The notes under the pieces are model-generated. The model was not told where the DNA came from. It saw only the letters and a program-made list of their open reading frames with translations, and ran no database searches. Below, one piece after another: positions 12,181 to 24,712 of a DNA stretch of 64,000 nt. A program made the translations under genes and the position numbers. Position 1 is the stretch's first letter. Each line of letters opens with the position of its first letter. The stretch is from Dryas octopetala (Eukaryota; Streptophyta; Magnoliopsida; Rosales; Rosaceae). The DNA lies in the NCBI GenBank assembly GCA_963921425.1, contig OY992839.1, positions 9,899,409 through 9,963,408 on the forward strand, written 5' to 3'.

Positions 12181-15100
12181 GCGTCGTAATGCAGGTTTGT
12201 GTTTTTGTGTGTTTGTGATGACGATAATATAGTATCGGCAGCTGAGCATGTTGAATTTTAATTTTGTTATTGATTTTTTGTTATTTTTGTTATTATTTAT
12301 TGAATTTCATAGTCTAGGGATTTATGTGTTGGTTTTTGTATTCGAAACATATGGGTGTTTTGACTGTGAATTCCATATTTTGGGCGTAAACCTCGGATCT
12401 CTCTGACCTATGTAGCAGTGACTCAATATTTACTATTTTAGCGCTTTTTTTTTTTTTTTTTCGATTTTAGACTCACTCTTGGAGCTTCCTTAAGAGTAGC
12501 AGATTGAATCGATTCCTGGGCCTTTTAATATTTCCAAGACTATATCACTGTTTTTGTTTTTGGTGGTGTCGGTGTTTTCATTTGTACAATAGTGTGCTGT
12601 CTAATTTTGAAGCTATACTGAACTACAGAGGTTTATTTGACCGCTATATATTTAATTAGAGTACTGCTTGCCCCATTTTTGTTTTCACTGTGTATTGAAC
12701 TGGAAAAGGGGAGAACTTTGAGATTCATGAAGCATTTTAAATTGGGTAACCTTTATTTTCATCTTTTATGGTTTCCATTTTGAATTTGGTTTTTGGTCTG
12801 AATTTCTCACTGAGATGTAGTTTCTAGGGTAGTATGCAAATTTATCTCCTTTCATGGTATTGTTTATTGTTCTGCAGAACTAGGGATTTATTAAAATTGA
12901 TCACTTCCTTTTCTCTTCCCCTTATAGTATACATCTTTATTATACTGTTGATCATCATTTTGATGGGTCCTTTCTTTTATTATAATTGCAGAGGAACAGC
13001 TGTTTAGGGGATTAAGTGTGCTGTGATTATCAGTTCATCTTCAAGTTTGAGAATGCGAGTTATAGTTGAGGGGTTACAATTGTAAGTTTAAATTGTTGTG
13101 TATTTTGAGGATGGGGTCTGCTTGTTGTGTTGCTGCTAGAGACAAGACTATAACAAACAGAGCTAATAGTGAAATTCTGCATCGCAATATTCGGTATTCA
13201 CCGACATGGAGCTTTCGGTGGGATAACCGAGTGGGGGTTGCAGCTGAAGAGACTTCTGCAAGTTGGTTTTCTGATGGAGTTAGTAGAAATGATGGATCTG
13301 AAGTCAAATTCGAGTCAGCATGTGTATCAGAGGAGGGAAGTCCATTGGAACTTTTTCGAAGACATACAGAGCAAAAGTCCTCAGTTTCTGAGGGAACTGC
13401 TGGGCATGTTAGGACTCCTGCTTCAGGTAATTTTTAGTATGCCAGCTCTTTCATTTGATGTATAACTTTGTAATTTTGTAGTGAAAATTTCATGGTTTTC
13501 TTTTCTCTTCTGCGGAGGTTCTTATAGGCAACCCATGGGTTGGCATCAGAGAGGTTACTCTCAACTTTCTCAAACCCTCTTATTCTTACATTTGTTCTTG
13601 CAAATTGTCCATGAATTTGGCATGTATCATATTGTCTTTAGGGTCTCACATGCTTACAGGAGGCATTGACAACTATACAAACAATATTCTTGCATCCAAT
13701 AAAAGTAACTAATTGGATGAAGTCCAAAGTAGACCAGTAGAGTGAAGTAATTTGATCTGTATAGGTGCCAACTAGTTTACATTTTAACCAATTTTCTCCC
13801 AAACTACCCAGTATGCTAAAAACTTGGTTGTTTCCACAGTTTTACTAATGCTGTTCATACCAAAGAATTTTGATAATAAGAGAGGATATCGAGTTTATAA
13901 ATTAAACTTCATAATGTGGCAGTTTGTTTGCGTGTAATCCAAAGGCAATTCTGACATATTGCTTGATGGATAGAAGCTCATATTTCCATGAAATGCCACA
14001 CTGAACCAAGGTTGACTTTATTGGGCCATGTGTTGCCAAATATGAACTGATGAGAAGGAGAATAGTAGTTTGGAAGAAAGGCACTAATGAAATGGATTAC
14101 ATTTTTACATGAAGCTGATCAAGAGGGTTCAAAGCAACAAATCCCTGTATGTAAACATGGATGGAAGAAAAAGTTTGGTTTTTCCTTATTTTGAGATAAT
14201 CTAGCTTGCATTATTTATTGAAGCCATGAGGAATTAGAAGAAAAGGATTGAATGACTTGCAACTTGCAACAAAAGTATGAAGAAATGTAAGTGCATGGAA
14301 GTGTTAGGAAGATGGTGGTTTCAAACTACGCAAACACAACACCAAAGATTTATACCACATTATATCAGTTAGAATGAGAAGATGAGAGACATAGTTGGTT
14401 AATTTCTGAACTAGAGCCCTGTACATTAATGCATGTTCTTATCACATGGTTTTAGGTGACAATGAGAAGCTGTCATGATTACACTTCACACGGTTTTACA
14501 TTTTTTAGGTATTAACGTTTTTCCAGCCAATGGCCTTTGGGTCCAGTAGCACCTCCTTCCCCTTAAGAATAAGGCTAGTGTTGTGTTCTTATCGCTTTCC
14601 AAAAGATATTTCCAGCTTTTCATGATGCCATAGTGGTAGTTTTAATGCTAACATCCTTTTTCTTTATAAGTTCTAATGCTAAAATTGTATCCCACTCATA
14701 AATACAATGTTGGTATTTCTGTGACTGTTCTTCTCAAAACCATGTACTATGTCTCTTTTCTTGGTTTTTATGTCAATGAAATCACTTTTTTCTTGAGTGG
14801 TTGTTTTGATTTTGTTTAAGTGGCCTGCTAGCTCTTACAAAAAAAAAAAAAAAAACAAAAAAAACAAAACTGGCCTGCAAGTTGGGCAGGTGAAATGAGA
14901 TATATAATGCCTTTTCTGTCTAGAAAGCAGGTTTGTTGTCAATTCCTATTCATTAGATAGTTTTGATTCAATATTATGTTCTATAAAAGATAGTTCAATC
15001 AAAAGAAATTGAGATTACACTGACCTTGTAGAATCTTAGAACCTATCTTGTGAAGCTCTGTGCCTATTTCAATTTTCTTGCAATTTATGTTGAAGGCTTA

Positions 15101-16452
15101 AAAGGGCTAATGTATCACACACCCATGTGCTTCTTAGTTTTTAAATTACTTGTACTTCATGCTTAACATAGTATTTACTTTTCCTTTTTTCCCAAATGAT
15201 GTACTATGAAAATAGAATAAAATAGCAGTTTATTTGTTAAATAGATGGTCTCCTAAAGATTCTTTTAGTTGAATTTTTCCTTTTATACGTTAGTTGTTTA
15301 CCATGACATGTTATATCTGATATTTTTGTACATGTCTATTACAGATAAATCTATTTCAAGAAATATTTCCATGGATCCAAGTCTAGAACAGGTATATCAT
15401 ATGCGAGTGGAGGTACTTTCTGCTATGATTTAAGCACCATTAATTCCGTAGCAATCCATGAAAATGACATTTTTCTCCCTCATTTTTGGATCATATTGTA
15501 GGCAAAGGAGTCAACAGAATCCCCAACAGTTTCATTTCCTTCTCCTACTAAGTTATCAGTTTCAGTGCCTTCTACTTCATCATTGTCTACGTCCCCATTG
15601 TCATCCCAATGTCACCTGCCTCCTGCTAGCTCAACCCCATTAAGGTGGCCCCGTGGTTCTCCAGGAAATCAGCTATTAAGGCAAGTGTCTGACAGCCGAA
15701 TCCCAGGAAACAAGTCACCAAACAGCTACTCAATTTCTGAAGATAGGACAAGGCTTCCTTCATGGAGCAATGAATCTGCTAGGGGCTCCCGTGGTGGGTC
15801 TTCAGATAGTTGGTCTATGCATGCATTTTCTGAACTCATGGCCACATCTAATAGAGAAAGGTGGTCTTTTGATAGTGAGTCCTTTGGCTTTAATCGTGAG
15901 AAGATAACTAGATCCAGTAGCAGAATTTCAGCTTCACCCTCTGTTGATTTGCAGACGTGTGGGGTTTGCTCAAAGCTTTTGGCTGAGAAATCTTCATGGA
16001 GCAGCCAAAAGATTATTGCAACCAATGAGCTTTCTGTGGTTTCAGTTCTAATTTGTGGGCATGTTTATCATGCCGAGTGTTTGGAGCATATGACGCCTGA
16101 AATTAACAAGTATGACCCAGCTTGCCCAGTTTGTACTTTTGGGGAGAAACAGATGCACAAGTTGTCTGAAAAGGCATTGAAAGCTGAAATGGATTTGAAG
16201 GCTAGAAACAAGAGATCAAGGAATCGGGTGTTAGATATTGATTCTGATTCTGTTGTGTTTGATCACTTGAAAGGCAGTGAGCATCAAGGAAAGGGTCCTA
16301 AGATGGGATCCAGTTCCAGCATGAGAAGCTCCTTGGGGAAGCCTTTTTTGAGACGGCACTTCTCATTTGGCTCCAAGAGTGCTCGAGCCTTACAAGAGAA
16401 TCATTCTACTCGGAAGAAGGGGTTCTTCTGGGCAAAATCTAGCAAGATGTGA
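12000..16452 (+). CDS. RING-finger protein with N-terminal acylation motif
   Basis: A 5' UTR exon ends at 12194 and resumes at 12992. Coding exons are 13111-13426, 15345-15412 and 15502-16452, giving 444 residues. An in-frame alternative donor at 15391 gives 437. The start MGSACC (ATG at 13111) suggests N-myristoylation plus palmitoylation, hence membrane attachment. A long Ser/Pro-rich low-complexity middle follows. Near the middle of the last exon is a C3H2C3-type RING: CGVC, then CGHVYHAEC, then CPVC. The C-terminus is basic (KAEMDLKARNKRSRNR, RKKGFFWAKSSKM). RING proteins of this build act as E3 ubiquitin ligases. The substrate is unknown, and I recognise the plant family but cannot give a symbol. 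The 1.9-kb second intron holds no supported gene. Confidence 0.85.
12141..12176 (+). repeat. (CT)18 microsatellite in 5' UTR
   Basis: An uninterrupted CT run lies in the presumed 5' UTR exon of the RING gene, just before the donor at 12195. CT/GA tracts in plant 5' UTRs are bound by BBR/BPC GAGA factors. That role is inferred here. Confidence 0.9.
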
Positions 16453-19080
16453 ACTCACTTAAAGATGTTTGGGAGGTGAGCATATCTGTTTCTCATGTAA
16501 TATTTGCTTGCATCAGTATATCAGTAAAATTTCTTTACTATTCCTTTGGCATATTATATAAATCCTACACTGTTCATACACCACAGCCATGATTTATCCA
16601 CCTGGTATGTCTGGGATTAAGTTATGTTTGGCACCGAAGTCCTCAACTTCAAAACCTCCGAATACGAGACCTGTGTTGTCTAATTGGATTTTTTTTTTTT
16701 TTTTTGGTTCTTGTTGGACTCAGTATTGCTATTACAGATTTCAGTGTTGATGCTCCTTTTGCAATCTCAGTTGGATAAAGAAATGCGAAGAGCACATTTA
16801 TCAAGACATTGCAATCATCTGCAACTGCATACAGTCTTGAGATTCAACAGGGTTAGCTTGTGGAGTTACACTGTAAAGAAGAAAAAGAGGAAATATATAT
16901 ATATATATATATATAGAACAGTTCTTTATAGTGAAAGAAAAAGATTGTAGAATGGAAATGCATAAAAAGACCTGTGATCTGATTCTTATTTTGTACAGAT
17001 TTTTTTCTTTCTTGCTTGAATTCATACATGAATTTATCAAAATGAACTTATTGTATGTTGGATGGATCCTGGGTTTGCCAAAATGGCAATATCATCCTTT
17101 CTTTCAAGTGTGTTGTGTTGCGCAGTAATTTTTCTGCTTGGCCACCATGCAATATTACACCATTTTAATTGGCAGACCCTTATGTTAGTTGTAGATGATG
17201 ATTAGAGAGCACATAGAGATTTTAAAATTTGGATGATCAAATGTGTAGAGACCTAGAGAGAACAGAGAATTTTGAAGTGTCGTCTTCTTTATATCTTTTG
17301 TGTCTTTTGGGTTTCTTCATGTAATATCAGCTGTTGGATTTAGTTAGATGAGCTTGTAGAAGCTCTAGCTCCATTCGAAACACTAAAATAATATGATTTT
17401 GCTATATTCTATGATAATTGATGCTATTTTCACTTGTTTGAGGTGCAACTCAAGCGTCCCCCACTGGATGTAAAGGCAATCAACGTACTTTACGCAATGG
17501 ACCAAAGTGACCATCCCAACCATTGAAAACATAAAATACGTGGGTTGTTTGACAGGGGCGATATTCGACATTTTCATATTCGACATTTTCAAGTATCACA
17601 AAATACTTATTTATTTCATAGCATATCATATTCTGTATAATACACAAATATGATGTTTTCTCATCAACATATGTTGGTTAACAAGATAAACGCAAAAAAC
17701 AATAATGGTAGAGAAACTTGACACTTCTTCAATAAATTTCAGTTTTAGTACCAGATAAATTCTCCCTAAAACAAAATTATACTTTTATATCTTTAATGTC
17801 CAAGTTTTTTTTTTTCTTTCTTCTATATTTTTCTATTGATTCATATCTTTCGAGTAGAATTATAATGAGATATTGGACAAAACTAAGTGGTTCCCACTAT
17901 AATGGTAATGGAGTTCTTGGAGTGCCTCTAATGTGAGTACATATTGAAAAAGTCCTAGTAAATGTTGCAACCAAAGGATAGAGAGTGAACTGCAAAAACG
18001 TGGGGGTAAACTTGAGAGATTTCTTCTTTTTGAAGTTTGAAGTATCTATTGGGTAGAATGGAAGTGTTTGTTATTTGATGATTTGACATTTGTGTGTTTC
18101 ACATTTCCAAACGACCTCTCTTTATTAGCATTATCAGTAAATCAAATTTTAATTAGATTTTGGGAGGTTGTTCAAAAAACAAAATCCATATCAAATGTCA
18201 CTGCTGGATGCAGGGTGGGGTTAATGGGGTCAATTGACCCATGAACCCAGAAATGCTGAGGTTGAGGTAAAATGTTGATCTTATAAAGCTTGTGTCTTGG
18301 TGGCAAGTGCAGGGGCAAGAATGCAAATAAGGTGTTTGTATAAATGTCTAAAAAAGAAAAGAAGACCAGAAGAAGGGGAAGAAAGGGTGAGTCAAGTGAG
18401 ATTCTTAATCTTGACCTTATAACGGTTGATTTATGAATCTGCCACAGTCAAACGTACAACTGAAATTAAGGACTTTCTATAGGGCATTATGGGCAGTCAT
18501 TCAGTCTTACAATTCAACAAAAACATGAGACTATCAGATCATCAATTAACGTATAATAGACGGTCATACATACGGTTATCTGGTTTCTAGATAATCAAAC
18601 CATCCGAACCAATATTCACGGTTAACTAAACCATTCGAATAGGGCTGGATCGACTTGGTTTGGTTTTGGTTCTCAGGTTGGCAATTTTGAAAATGTTGGT
18701 TTGGTTACGGTTGTTCATTGGTGGTTTAGTTTTTCGAACCATACACACCTAATTTAAACTTGATTGCGATCATTATAAAAATCAAAAATTAAAAATAAAA
18801 ATTGTCAAAATTGAAACTACACAATGAAAGTAAAAGACTACTGATTTAAAGACAAAAAATGTCATTTGATATATTTTTTGTCGAAATATAAAACACAAAA
18901 CACTTTTTCTTATGATCAAAGGGGTACGTTTAGACAAAATGGTGAAGGTGAATTGAGTACATGGTAAAATTAAAGTAATTCGTTCGATTCCTTGAAATTA
19001 AGTAATGAAAAAAAAAAATTAAACGGCCGATGAAAGAACATCCGGATGATATTTTTGTAGTCTCAGACTCTCAAGTGGAG
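16453..19080. other. 3' UTR and spacer
   Basis: The first 600 or so bases look like 3' UTR with an (AT)n run near 16897-16914. The rest is AT-rich. A GT-rich patch at about 18645-18755 (tttggttttggtt) resembles subterminal hAT repeats, but no target duplication was found. No gene is supported. Confidence 0.4.
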
Positions 19081-19146
19081 ATTGATCTCTCCTCGATCCC
19101 AATCCAAAGCCACAACCACGAAACATCTGTCACCCAAACAACTTAA

Positions 19147-19224
19147 CACGTGTCCTCTTTTATCTAACGTGGCAAATGTTCTTCAATCTTCATGGCTTCT
19201 TTCTGCAGACTGCAATACCACGTG
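19147..19224 (+). promoter_or_regulatory. ABRE/G-box cluster of the dehydrin gene
   Basis: CACGTG occurs at 19147-19152 (aacacgtgtcc) and 19219-19224 (ccacgtgtga), with an ACGTGGC core between them near 19167. All are 170-250 bases before the dehydrin ATG. This is the expected arrangement for bZIP (ABF/AREB) control by abscisic acid. Regulation is inferred from family knowledge. Confidence 0.7.
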
Positions 19225-19397
19225 TGAACACACTGTGACATGCAAGGCAACACACGCCCAGCTAGTTAGCTTTTCTCCACCGTCATTCACTTTCCTTTTA
19301 AAAAACGGCCCAACCCTCATCAAACTTATTGTACGTTCCAAGATCAAATACCATTTCTGATTTCTTTCATTCAGAAGCTCTTTCAAAATACCTAAAA

Positions 19398-20285
19398 ATG
19401 GCTGAAATTAGAGACGAGTATGGCAACCCAGTGCCACTCACTGACCAGTACGGAAACCCAGTCCAATTGACAGACGAGCGTGGCAACCCCATCCACCTCT
19501 CTGGTGTGGCCACCACACACGGCCTCACCGAAGGGCACACGGGTACCGGTGCACACATACCAGGCACGGGTGCTCACGTGTCTGGTACTACTGGTGCGCA
19601 CGTACCAGATACGGATGCTCACGTGTCTGGTACTGGTGCGCACTTGCCAGGCACCGATGCTCACGTATTTGGCACGGGTGTGCACACTAGGACTGGTGGT
19701 ATAGGGACCACGGGTGGAGCACTCGTGCCTAGTACGGGTGCTCACGTGCCAGGTACCGGTGCCCCCGTACCTGGTACGGGTGGTACAGGGACCACGGGTG
19801 GGTATGCGGCAACAGTTATGGCAGGGCATGGCATGCTTGGTGGTAAACCAACAAGTGAACCTCATACTATGGGTGAGCATCTACAACAGCAACGCCATGG
19901 GGGTCTTGCTGGTGAACAGTACCGTCGCACCGGCAGCTCAAGCTCAAGCTCCGTAAGACATTTAATTTTAGTTTCTTTAATCTGAATCGTGTAATTATTT
20001 TAATTATTTGCATTAAGTTCAAGTTTCTGAGACTCGTTTTTTTTTTTTGTTTTGGTGCAGTCTGAGGATGATGGGCAAGGTGGGAGGATTAAGAAGAAGA
20101 AGGGACTGAAGGAGAAAATAAAGGAGAAATTGAGTGGTGGAAAGCACGATGAGCATGCACAGACTCCAGAAGTTGGCACCACCGCTCATACAACCGCAAC
20201 AACCACTACTCCTCATGGTGAGCATGAGAAGAAAAGCATGATGGACAAGATCAAGGCGAAGTTGCCTGGTCATCATGCCCACTAG
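19398..20285 (+). CDS. Dehydrin, Y3SK2 type
   Basis: Two exons, 19398-19952 and 20061-20285, encode 259 residues. Three Y-type segments open the protein: DEYGNP (about 6-11), DQYGNP (17-22) and the variant DERGNP (28-33). A Gly/Thr/His-rich spacer of about 130 residues carries repeats such as GTGAHVPGT and TDAHVSGT. The S-segment is a run of nine or so Ser followed by EDD, and the intron falls inside it, a position shared by many dehydrins. Two Lys-rich K-segments follow: [17 protein letters not shown] (about 196-212) and [17 protein letters not shown] (about 241-257). Dehydrins are disordered, hydrophilic protectors of membranes and enzymes during drought, cold and seed drying. The Ser tract is a CK2 target in relatives. 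ABREs upstream suggest ABA induction. Confidence 0.95.
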
Positions 20286-21101
20286 ACCAAGCTAGCTTTC
20301 TATGCATTCTACTCTAGAATCGATGTGAATTGTATGCACTTTGCGAGCCCTGTGAGGCAATGTAATTAAAGTGTAATAAAGAAGCCTGCTTTAATTCGTA
20401 GTTAATTATCTGTATTCATCTAATTAATTGCAAGGGTACTTTGCTGTAGGCACTTCTTTCTTAAGATAGATGGGTACATTTGAATTGCAGCCTTTTTTTA
20501 TAATTAATAGAGTATTTTACTATTTTGTGTCTTATGACTCTTATCTTAACTATTATTATCCGAATTAATTAAAGGGGGACGTGGTAGTTTATTAGAGTTT
20601 CCAAGGCTTATTAAACAGGCTCATTGGGCTGGCCTGAGTCAGCAGAAATGCAGCTTGATTTTTTCAAGCCATGGGCCTGGGCCTGGGACGGATCCTCCCC
20701 CGTTATATATTTAACCTTCTAATATTAAAAAATAAAATCTCTTTGGCATACAGTCGGATTTGCAATAATATGGTTGTAATTGTTACTTAATTATATATTA
20801 TAACCTTCTAATTAATATTCTTGGCCAAAAAAAAAGACCTTCTAATTAATATTAAAAAATAAAATCAGGAGTGAATGTAATTCTAAATGTTTGATTACAA
20901 TTTGATGGTGGTGGTGCGAATGGATCGGTCTACTAAAAAGTGGACGAATTTACTCCCACTAAGAAGCGAAGATTAATTGTTTTTTTTAATGCATTTGTTA
21001 ATTTATTATTTTCTTCAAATTGAGCTTATAGAGAAAAACTTGTAAAACCGAGTCCTCTTTCACCTCTGCGGCCTCCAGCGGAGTATCCGTGTCTCCCGGC
21101 A
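20286..21101. other. Spacer between dehydrin and histidinol-phosphatase genes
   Basis: The start is 3' UTR with an aataaa-like signal near 20375 (gtgtaataaagaag). The rest is AT-rich, with a small GC-rich patch at 20620-20700 (cctgggcctgggacgg). No gene is supported. Confidence 0.4.
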
Positions 21102-24100
21102 ATGCTCTCACAGATTCCCAAACCCCTCTCCTACTCCTCCTTCCAAAACCCTTCCATTCCTATTCCCATTCCCATTCCCAATCCCAACCCTCCCACCCTC
21201 CGCTTCTCAACTCCCAACCCCTCACTCTCACTCCTTCTCCGTCGACCCACGCTCGCAATGGCCGCCTCCAACTCCGACCTCCCAAACGCTGCCGTTCCGC
21301 TCCCCCTCGGCCTCGACGATCGCGAGCTTGATCGCTTCGCCGCGGTTGCCAACACAGTAGCTGACGCCTCCGGTGAAGTCATTCGAAAGTATTTCCGCCA
21401 GAAATTTGACATTCTCGATAAAGAAGATTCCAGTAAGTTTCTGTTTGTGTATATGCTTTGTTTGCTTGCTTAGAAAACTGAGAAACTTAGAAATGGAAAA
21501 AAAAAAAAAAAAATTTAACTTAGAAACGGACAAATTTTCTCTGTTTTTTTTTTTTTTTTTTAATTGGTACTGGGTTTTTTTTTTTTACCGTTGAGTTTTG
21601 TGCTGTTTTTGTATATAAATATAACTGGGAAAAATTATTTGCTTTGATTAAGCTGAGATAGTTAGTGTTAAGCTGAGTGAATTAAGTTTTAAGAGAGTGA
21701 GTTAGTGATTGGTATGGACTTTTGCAGTGTTGGAAAATTATAATAAATCATTGATTGCCTGATTGATTGTTTTACTGCAGGCCCTGTGACAATTGCAGAT
21801 CAAACAGCTGAGGAAGCTATGGTTTCTATTATATCAGAGAATTTTCCTTCTCATGCTATGTAAGTTTTGTATGTAAATTAATTCATTTCCTAGAAAATTA
21901 TAGTGGTAAAATTCCAAGTCTTTACGTTATAGCTGATTAGATCCAAAATATGACCTTAAAAAAAAAACCTAAATTTAGCTAAAAAGAAATATTATTAGAG
22001 CCTTTATGTGTATGATTGGTTTGGTTTCAGATTTGAAAATGATAGCTTTTGCTAAAGGTAGCTAAGTAGTTTTATTAGATAGAGGGGGTGTAGATTTCTG
22101 ATTTAGCTTCTTTTTTTTTCTTTGGTGTCCTTTTCTGACTGTTTCCTTGACAACCCAATAAGAGAAAACTCATCTTGTCTAAATGTTGAATTTTGTATGT
22201 ACAACCATGAAGTTCTATATTTGGTTTTGCTATTGCTAAAGTTATTATAGAGTTGTATTGCAGTTATGGGGAGGAGAATGGGTGGAGGTGCAAAGAAAAG
22301 TTTGCAGACTATGTATGGGTTTTAGATCCAATAGATGGGACAAAAAGTTTTATCACTGGTATTTTTCTTTTATTTTTTTAAATTATTGTTATGAACTAAG
22401 CTTTTTCCAAAGCTTACTTTGGTGAATCTGCACCTTTTTTTCCCAGGAAAACCCGTGTTTGGTACTCTCATTGCTCTGCTACAGCGGGGTAAACCAGTAA
22501 GAATCACCTGCCACAACATGCATAAATAAGAACAGGCTTCTTCCTCCCTTTTTTGAAATAAAAAATAAAAGCGAATATGCAATTGCAGTATATGTGTTTC
22601 AAGGGAAATATGTTTTACCATCATATACAACAGTTGGGAATAGAAGACAGTTTTTTTTTTCTCTATTGAAAAAGTAAAAAAATAGTGTAAGAGAAGGGAA
22701 GAAAATAGATAGATCATCACTTTTCAGTTGAAATACTTTTGCTTTTGTTTATGCACGCAAATCTTATTTTCAGTTTCATGAGTGTAAAATTGCAAACTGA
22801 TTTAGATAGTTGCATATAGTTTGACTTCCAAGACATATACTTTCTTCTTGAAACGATAATTGTTTTTTCTCCAGATTCTTGGCATAATCGATCAGCCTGT
22901 TTTAAGGGAAAGATGGGTTGGGCTAAGTGGAAGGAAAAGTACATTAAATGGACAAGTAGTGTCCACACGAACTTGTGCAAATCTGACAAAGGCTTATTTG
23001 TATGATTTTTCTCTTTTTCCTTTTTGAGTACCTTTCTATTTATAGTATAATATTGTTGTACAGAAGGTAAATCAAGTGATCTCTATCTCACATTGTATAG
23101 AAAGTAAAATGTTGGTGCACAAACCCTTTGAGAGATGGATGTATAACCTTTGTTTGTTTTGGTTTTTTGGGATTTCTCTTATATTTTTAATTATTCCTCT
23201 GATTAGGTACACTACAAGCCCACATCTATTCAGTGCAGAGGCAGAAGAGGCATTTATTCGTGTTAGAAATAAGGTCTGTTTGCAACTTTGCATCCATTCA
23301 TAAAGTAAAGAGGATGCATGGTTTTAAGCATTTAGGTGACAGAGAATTCTGCTCGGTATCAGTGGGATGCACTTGTAAGATGTGGGTTATATGAGAGAAT
23401 CAGATTCTGTTCATAAGCATTACCTGAAAGGGAAAATAGAAAAAATAAGTTGGGCAATGTTACTGTTTTGGGTTTGGGTTTGCAATACGTTAAAATATTG
23501 TCCATCATTGGTCATGCAATGTAATTCTATTTGTCGTTTTAAGTTTGTATGCTTTTGAATTTCTTTTGGTTTCTTTTTTTTTTTTTCCCCCTGTATCTTT
23601 TACTTTTTGTGGTGTTCCAATGTTTTGGGGGGTAATCTGAAGTTGTCACTTGATAGTTGATACCAAGAAATATTGAGAGTGAATATAAAATTGATGCTTC
23701 AGTGGAATTACCTAGTATATAGTTAGACACCTGGAAGTTTTATGTGAAAACTTGACTACTAGGTTTATTCATATAGTTTTTGTCCAGTAGTTGTTTTCAT
23801 TCTTAAATATTCCATGTTTGGTCTGCAGGTGAAAGTGCCATTGTATGGCTGTGACTGCTATGCTTATGCCCTTCTGGCTTCTGGTTATGTGGATCTTGTT
23901 GTTGAGTCTGGTCTGAAGGTAAGTTGAATTCTTCATTGTTAAATTGTTTATACGACTAATACACCAAGAGATACACTCTCTTTTGGATTTGTTCGTCCAT
24001 AAATATAGCTCTATTCCCATGATAAGGGCAAACCAAACAGGGGATGCATTACATGAGTGGCACCTATTCTATTGACCTTTCTGGTTGAATTGGAGAAAAA

Positions 24101-24712
24101 AAATATAGAACAGAAGGGACTTCTATTATTTTCTGATGATGTGTCAGAGTACCTCTATCATATGTGCATTTTGCTTTTCTGCACTTATGCTGTGTATTTT
24201 GCTTTTCTTTATTGTTTTTTTGCCTTTTGTTACAATGAATTGGCTTTACTATGCAACCATACAAATCTAGTTGCACTCTTCGTGACATATGAAAAATGTT
24301 ATTGTGTTATTGCTTTTATCTAATAATTATTTAACTATTTTGTCAGCCATACGATTTTCTTTCACTGATACCTGTGATAGAAGGTGCTGGGGGTGTCATA
24401 ACTGATTGGAAAGGGCACCAGCTTTATTGGGAGGCTTCTCCAAATTCACATGTAACAAGTATGCTAACTTCCAGTGAAGTGTTTGTGCTGATATGGCTTT
24501 AGTTATATCTCATCTCTTCCTGATTGGAGTCAATATTGATTATTTGAGTTATAAAGTTTAATGCTATTATTGATTAATGTGCTGTTTAGCACTTGCAACT
24601 GTGTTTCTAAATTGGTCAATGGTTTCTGTTGTGTTCTCCAGGTTTTAATGTATTGGCAGCTGGAGATAAACAGATTCACCAACAAGCTCTAGAGTCGTTA
24701 CAATGGCAATGA
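21102..24712 (+). CDS. HISN7: Histidinol-phosphate phosphatase, chloroplastic (IMPL2/HISN7)
   Basis: Nine exons: 21102-21432, 21781-21859, 22264-22358, 22447-22496, 22875-22999, 23207-23273, 23829-23918, 24347-24458 and 24642-24712. They encode 339 residues, close to the roughly 346 of Arabidopsis IMPL2. The first 50 or so residues are Pro/Ser-rich with few acidic residues, as in a plastid transit peptide. The inositol-monophosphatase fold motifs are present: GEENGW (metal-binding Glu), DPIDGTKSF (catalytic Asp cluster) and YDFLSLIPVIEGAGG (third metal site). The family removes phosphate from L-histidinol phosphate, the penultimate step of histidine synthesis. VTIADQTAEEAM and ILGIIDQPVLRERWVG also fit this family better than IMPL1 or VTC4. 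The gene stands alone. A second Met at about residue 53 would give a form without the transit peptide. Confidence 0.93.

Noticed and set aside
11914-12249. Small proteins on both strands around the CT tract
   Set aside because: The frames are long only because a dinucleotide run lacks stops (Ser-Leu or Arg-Glu repeats). This is the 5' UTR of the RING gene.
14515-14600. Possible SINE-like segment (caatggcctttgggtccagt)
   Set aside because: It has a faint look of a tRNA-derived plant SINE head, but no A/B box pair, tail or target duplication could be defined.
18645-18760. Second hAT-type element with GT-rich ends
   Set aside because: tagggctgga and cacacctaa only loosely mirror each other and no 8-bp duplication flanks them.
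19367-19880. Antisense frames across the dehydrin exon
   Set aside because: They are shadows of the repetitive, GC-rich dehydrin sequence. The plus-strand product has unmistakable Y, S and K segments.
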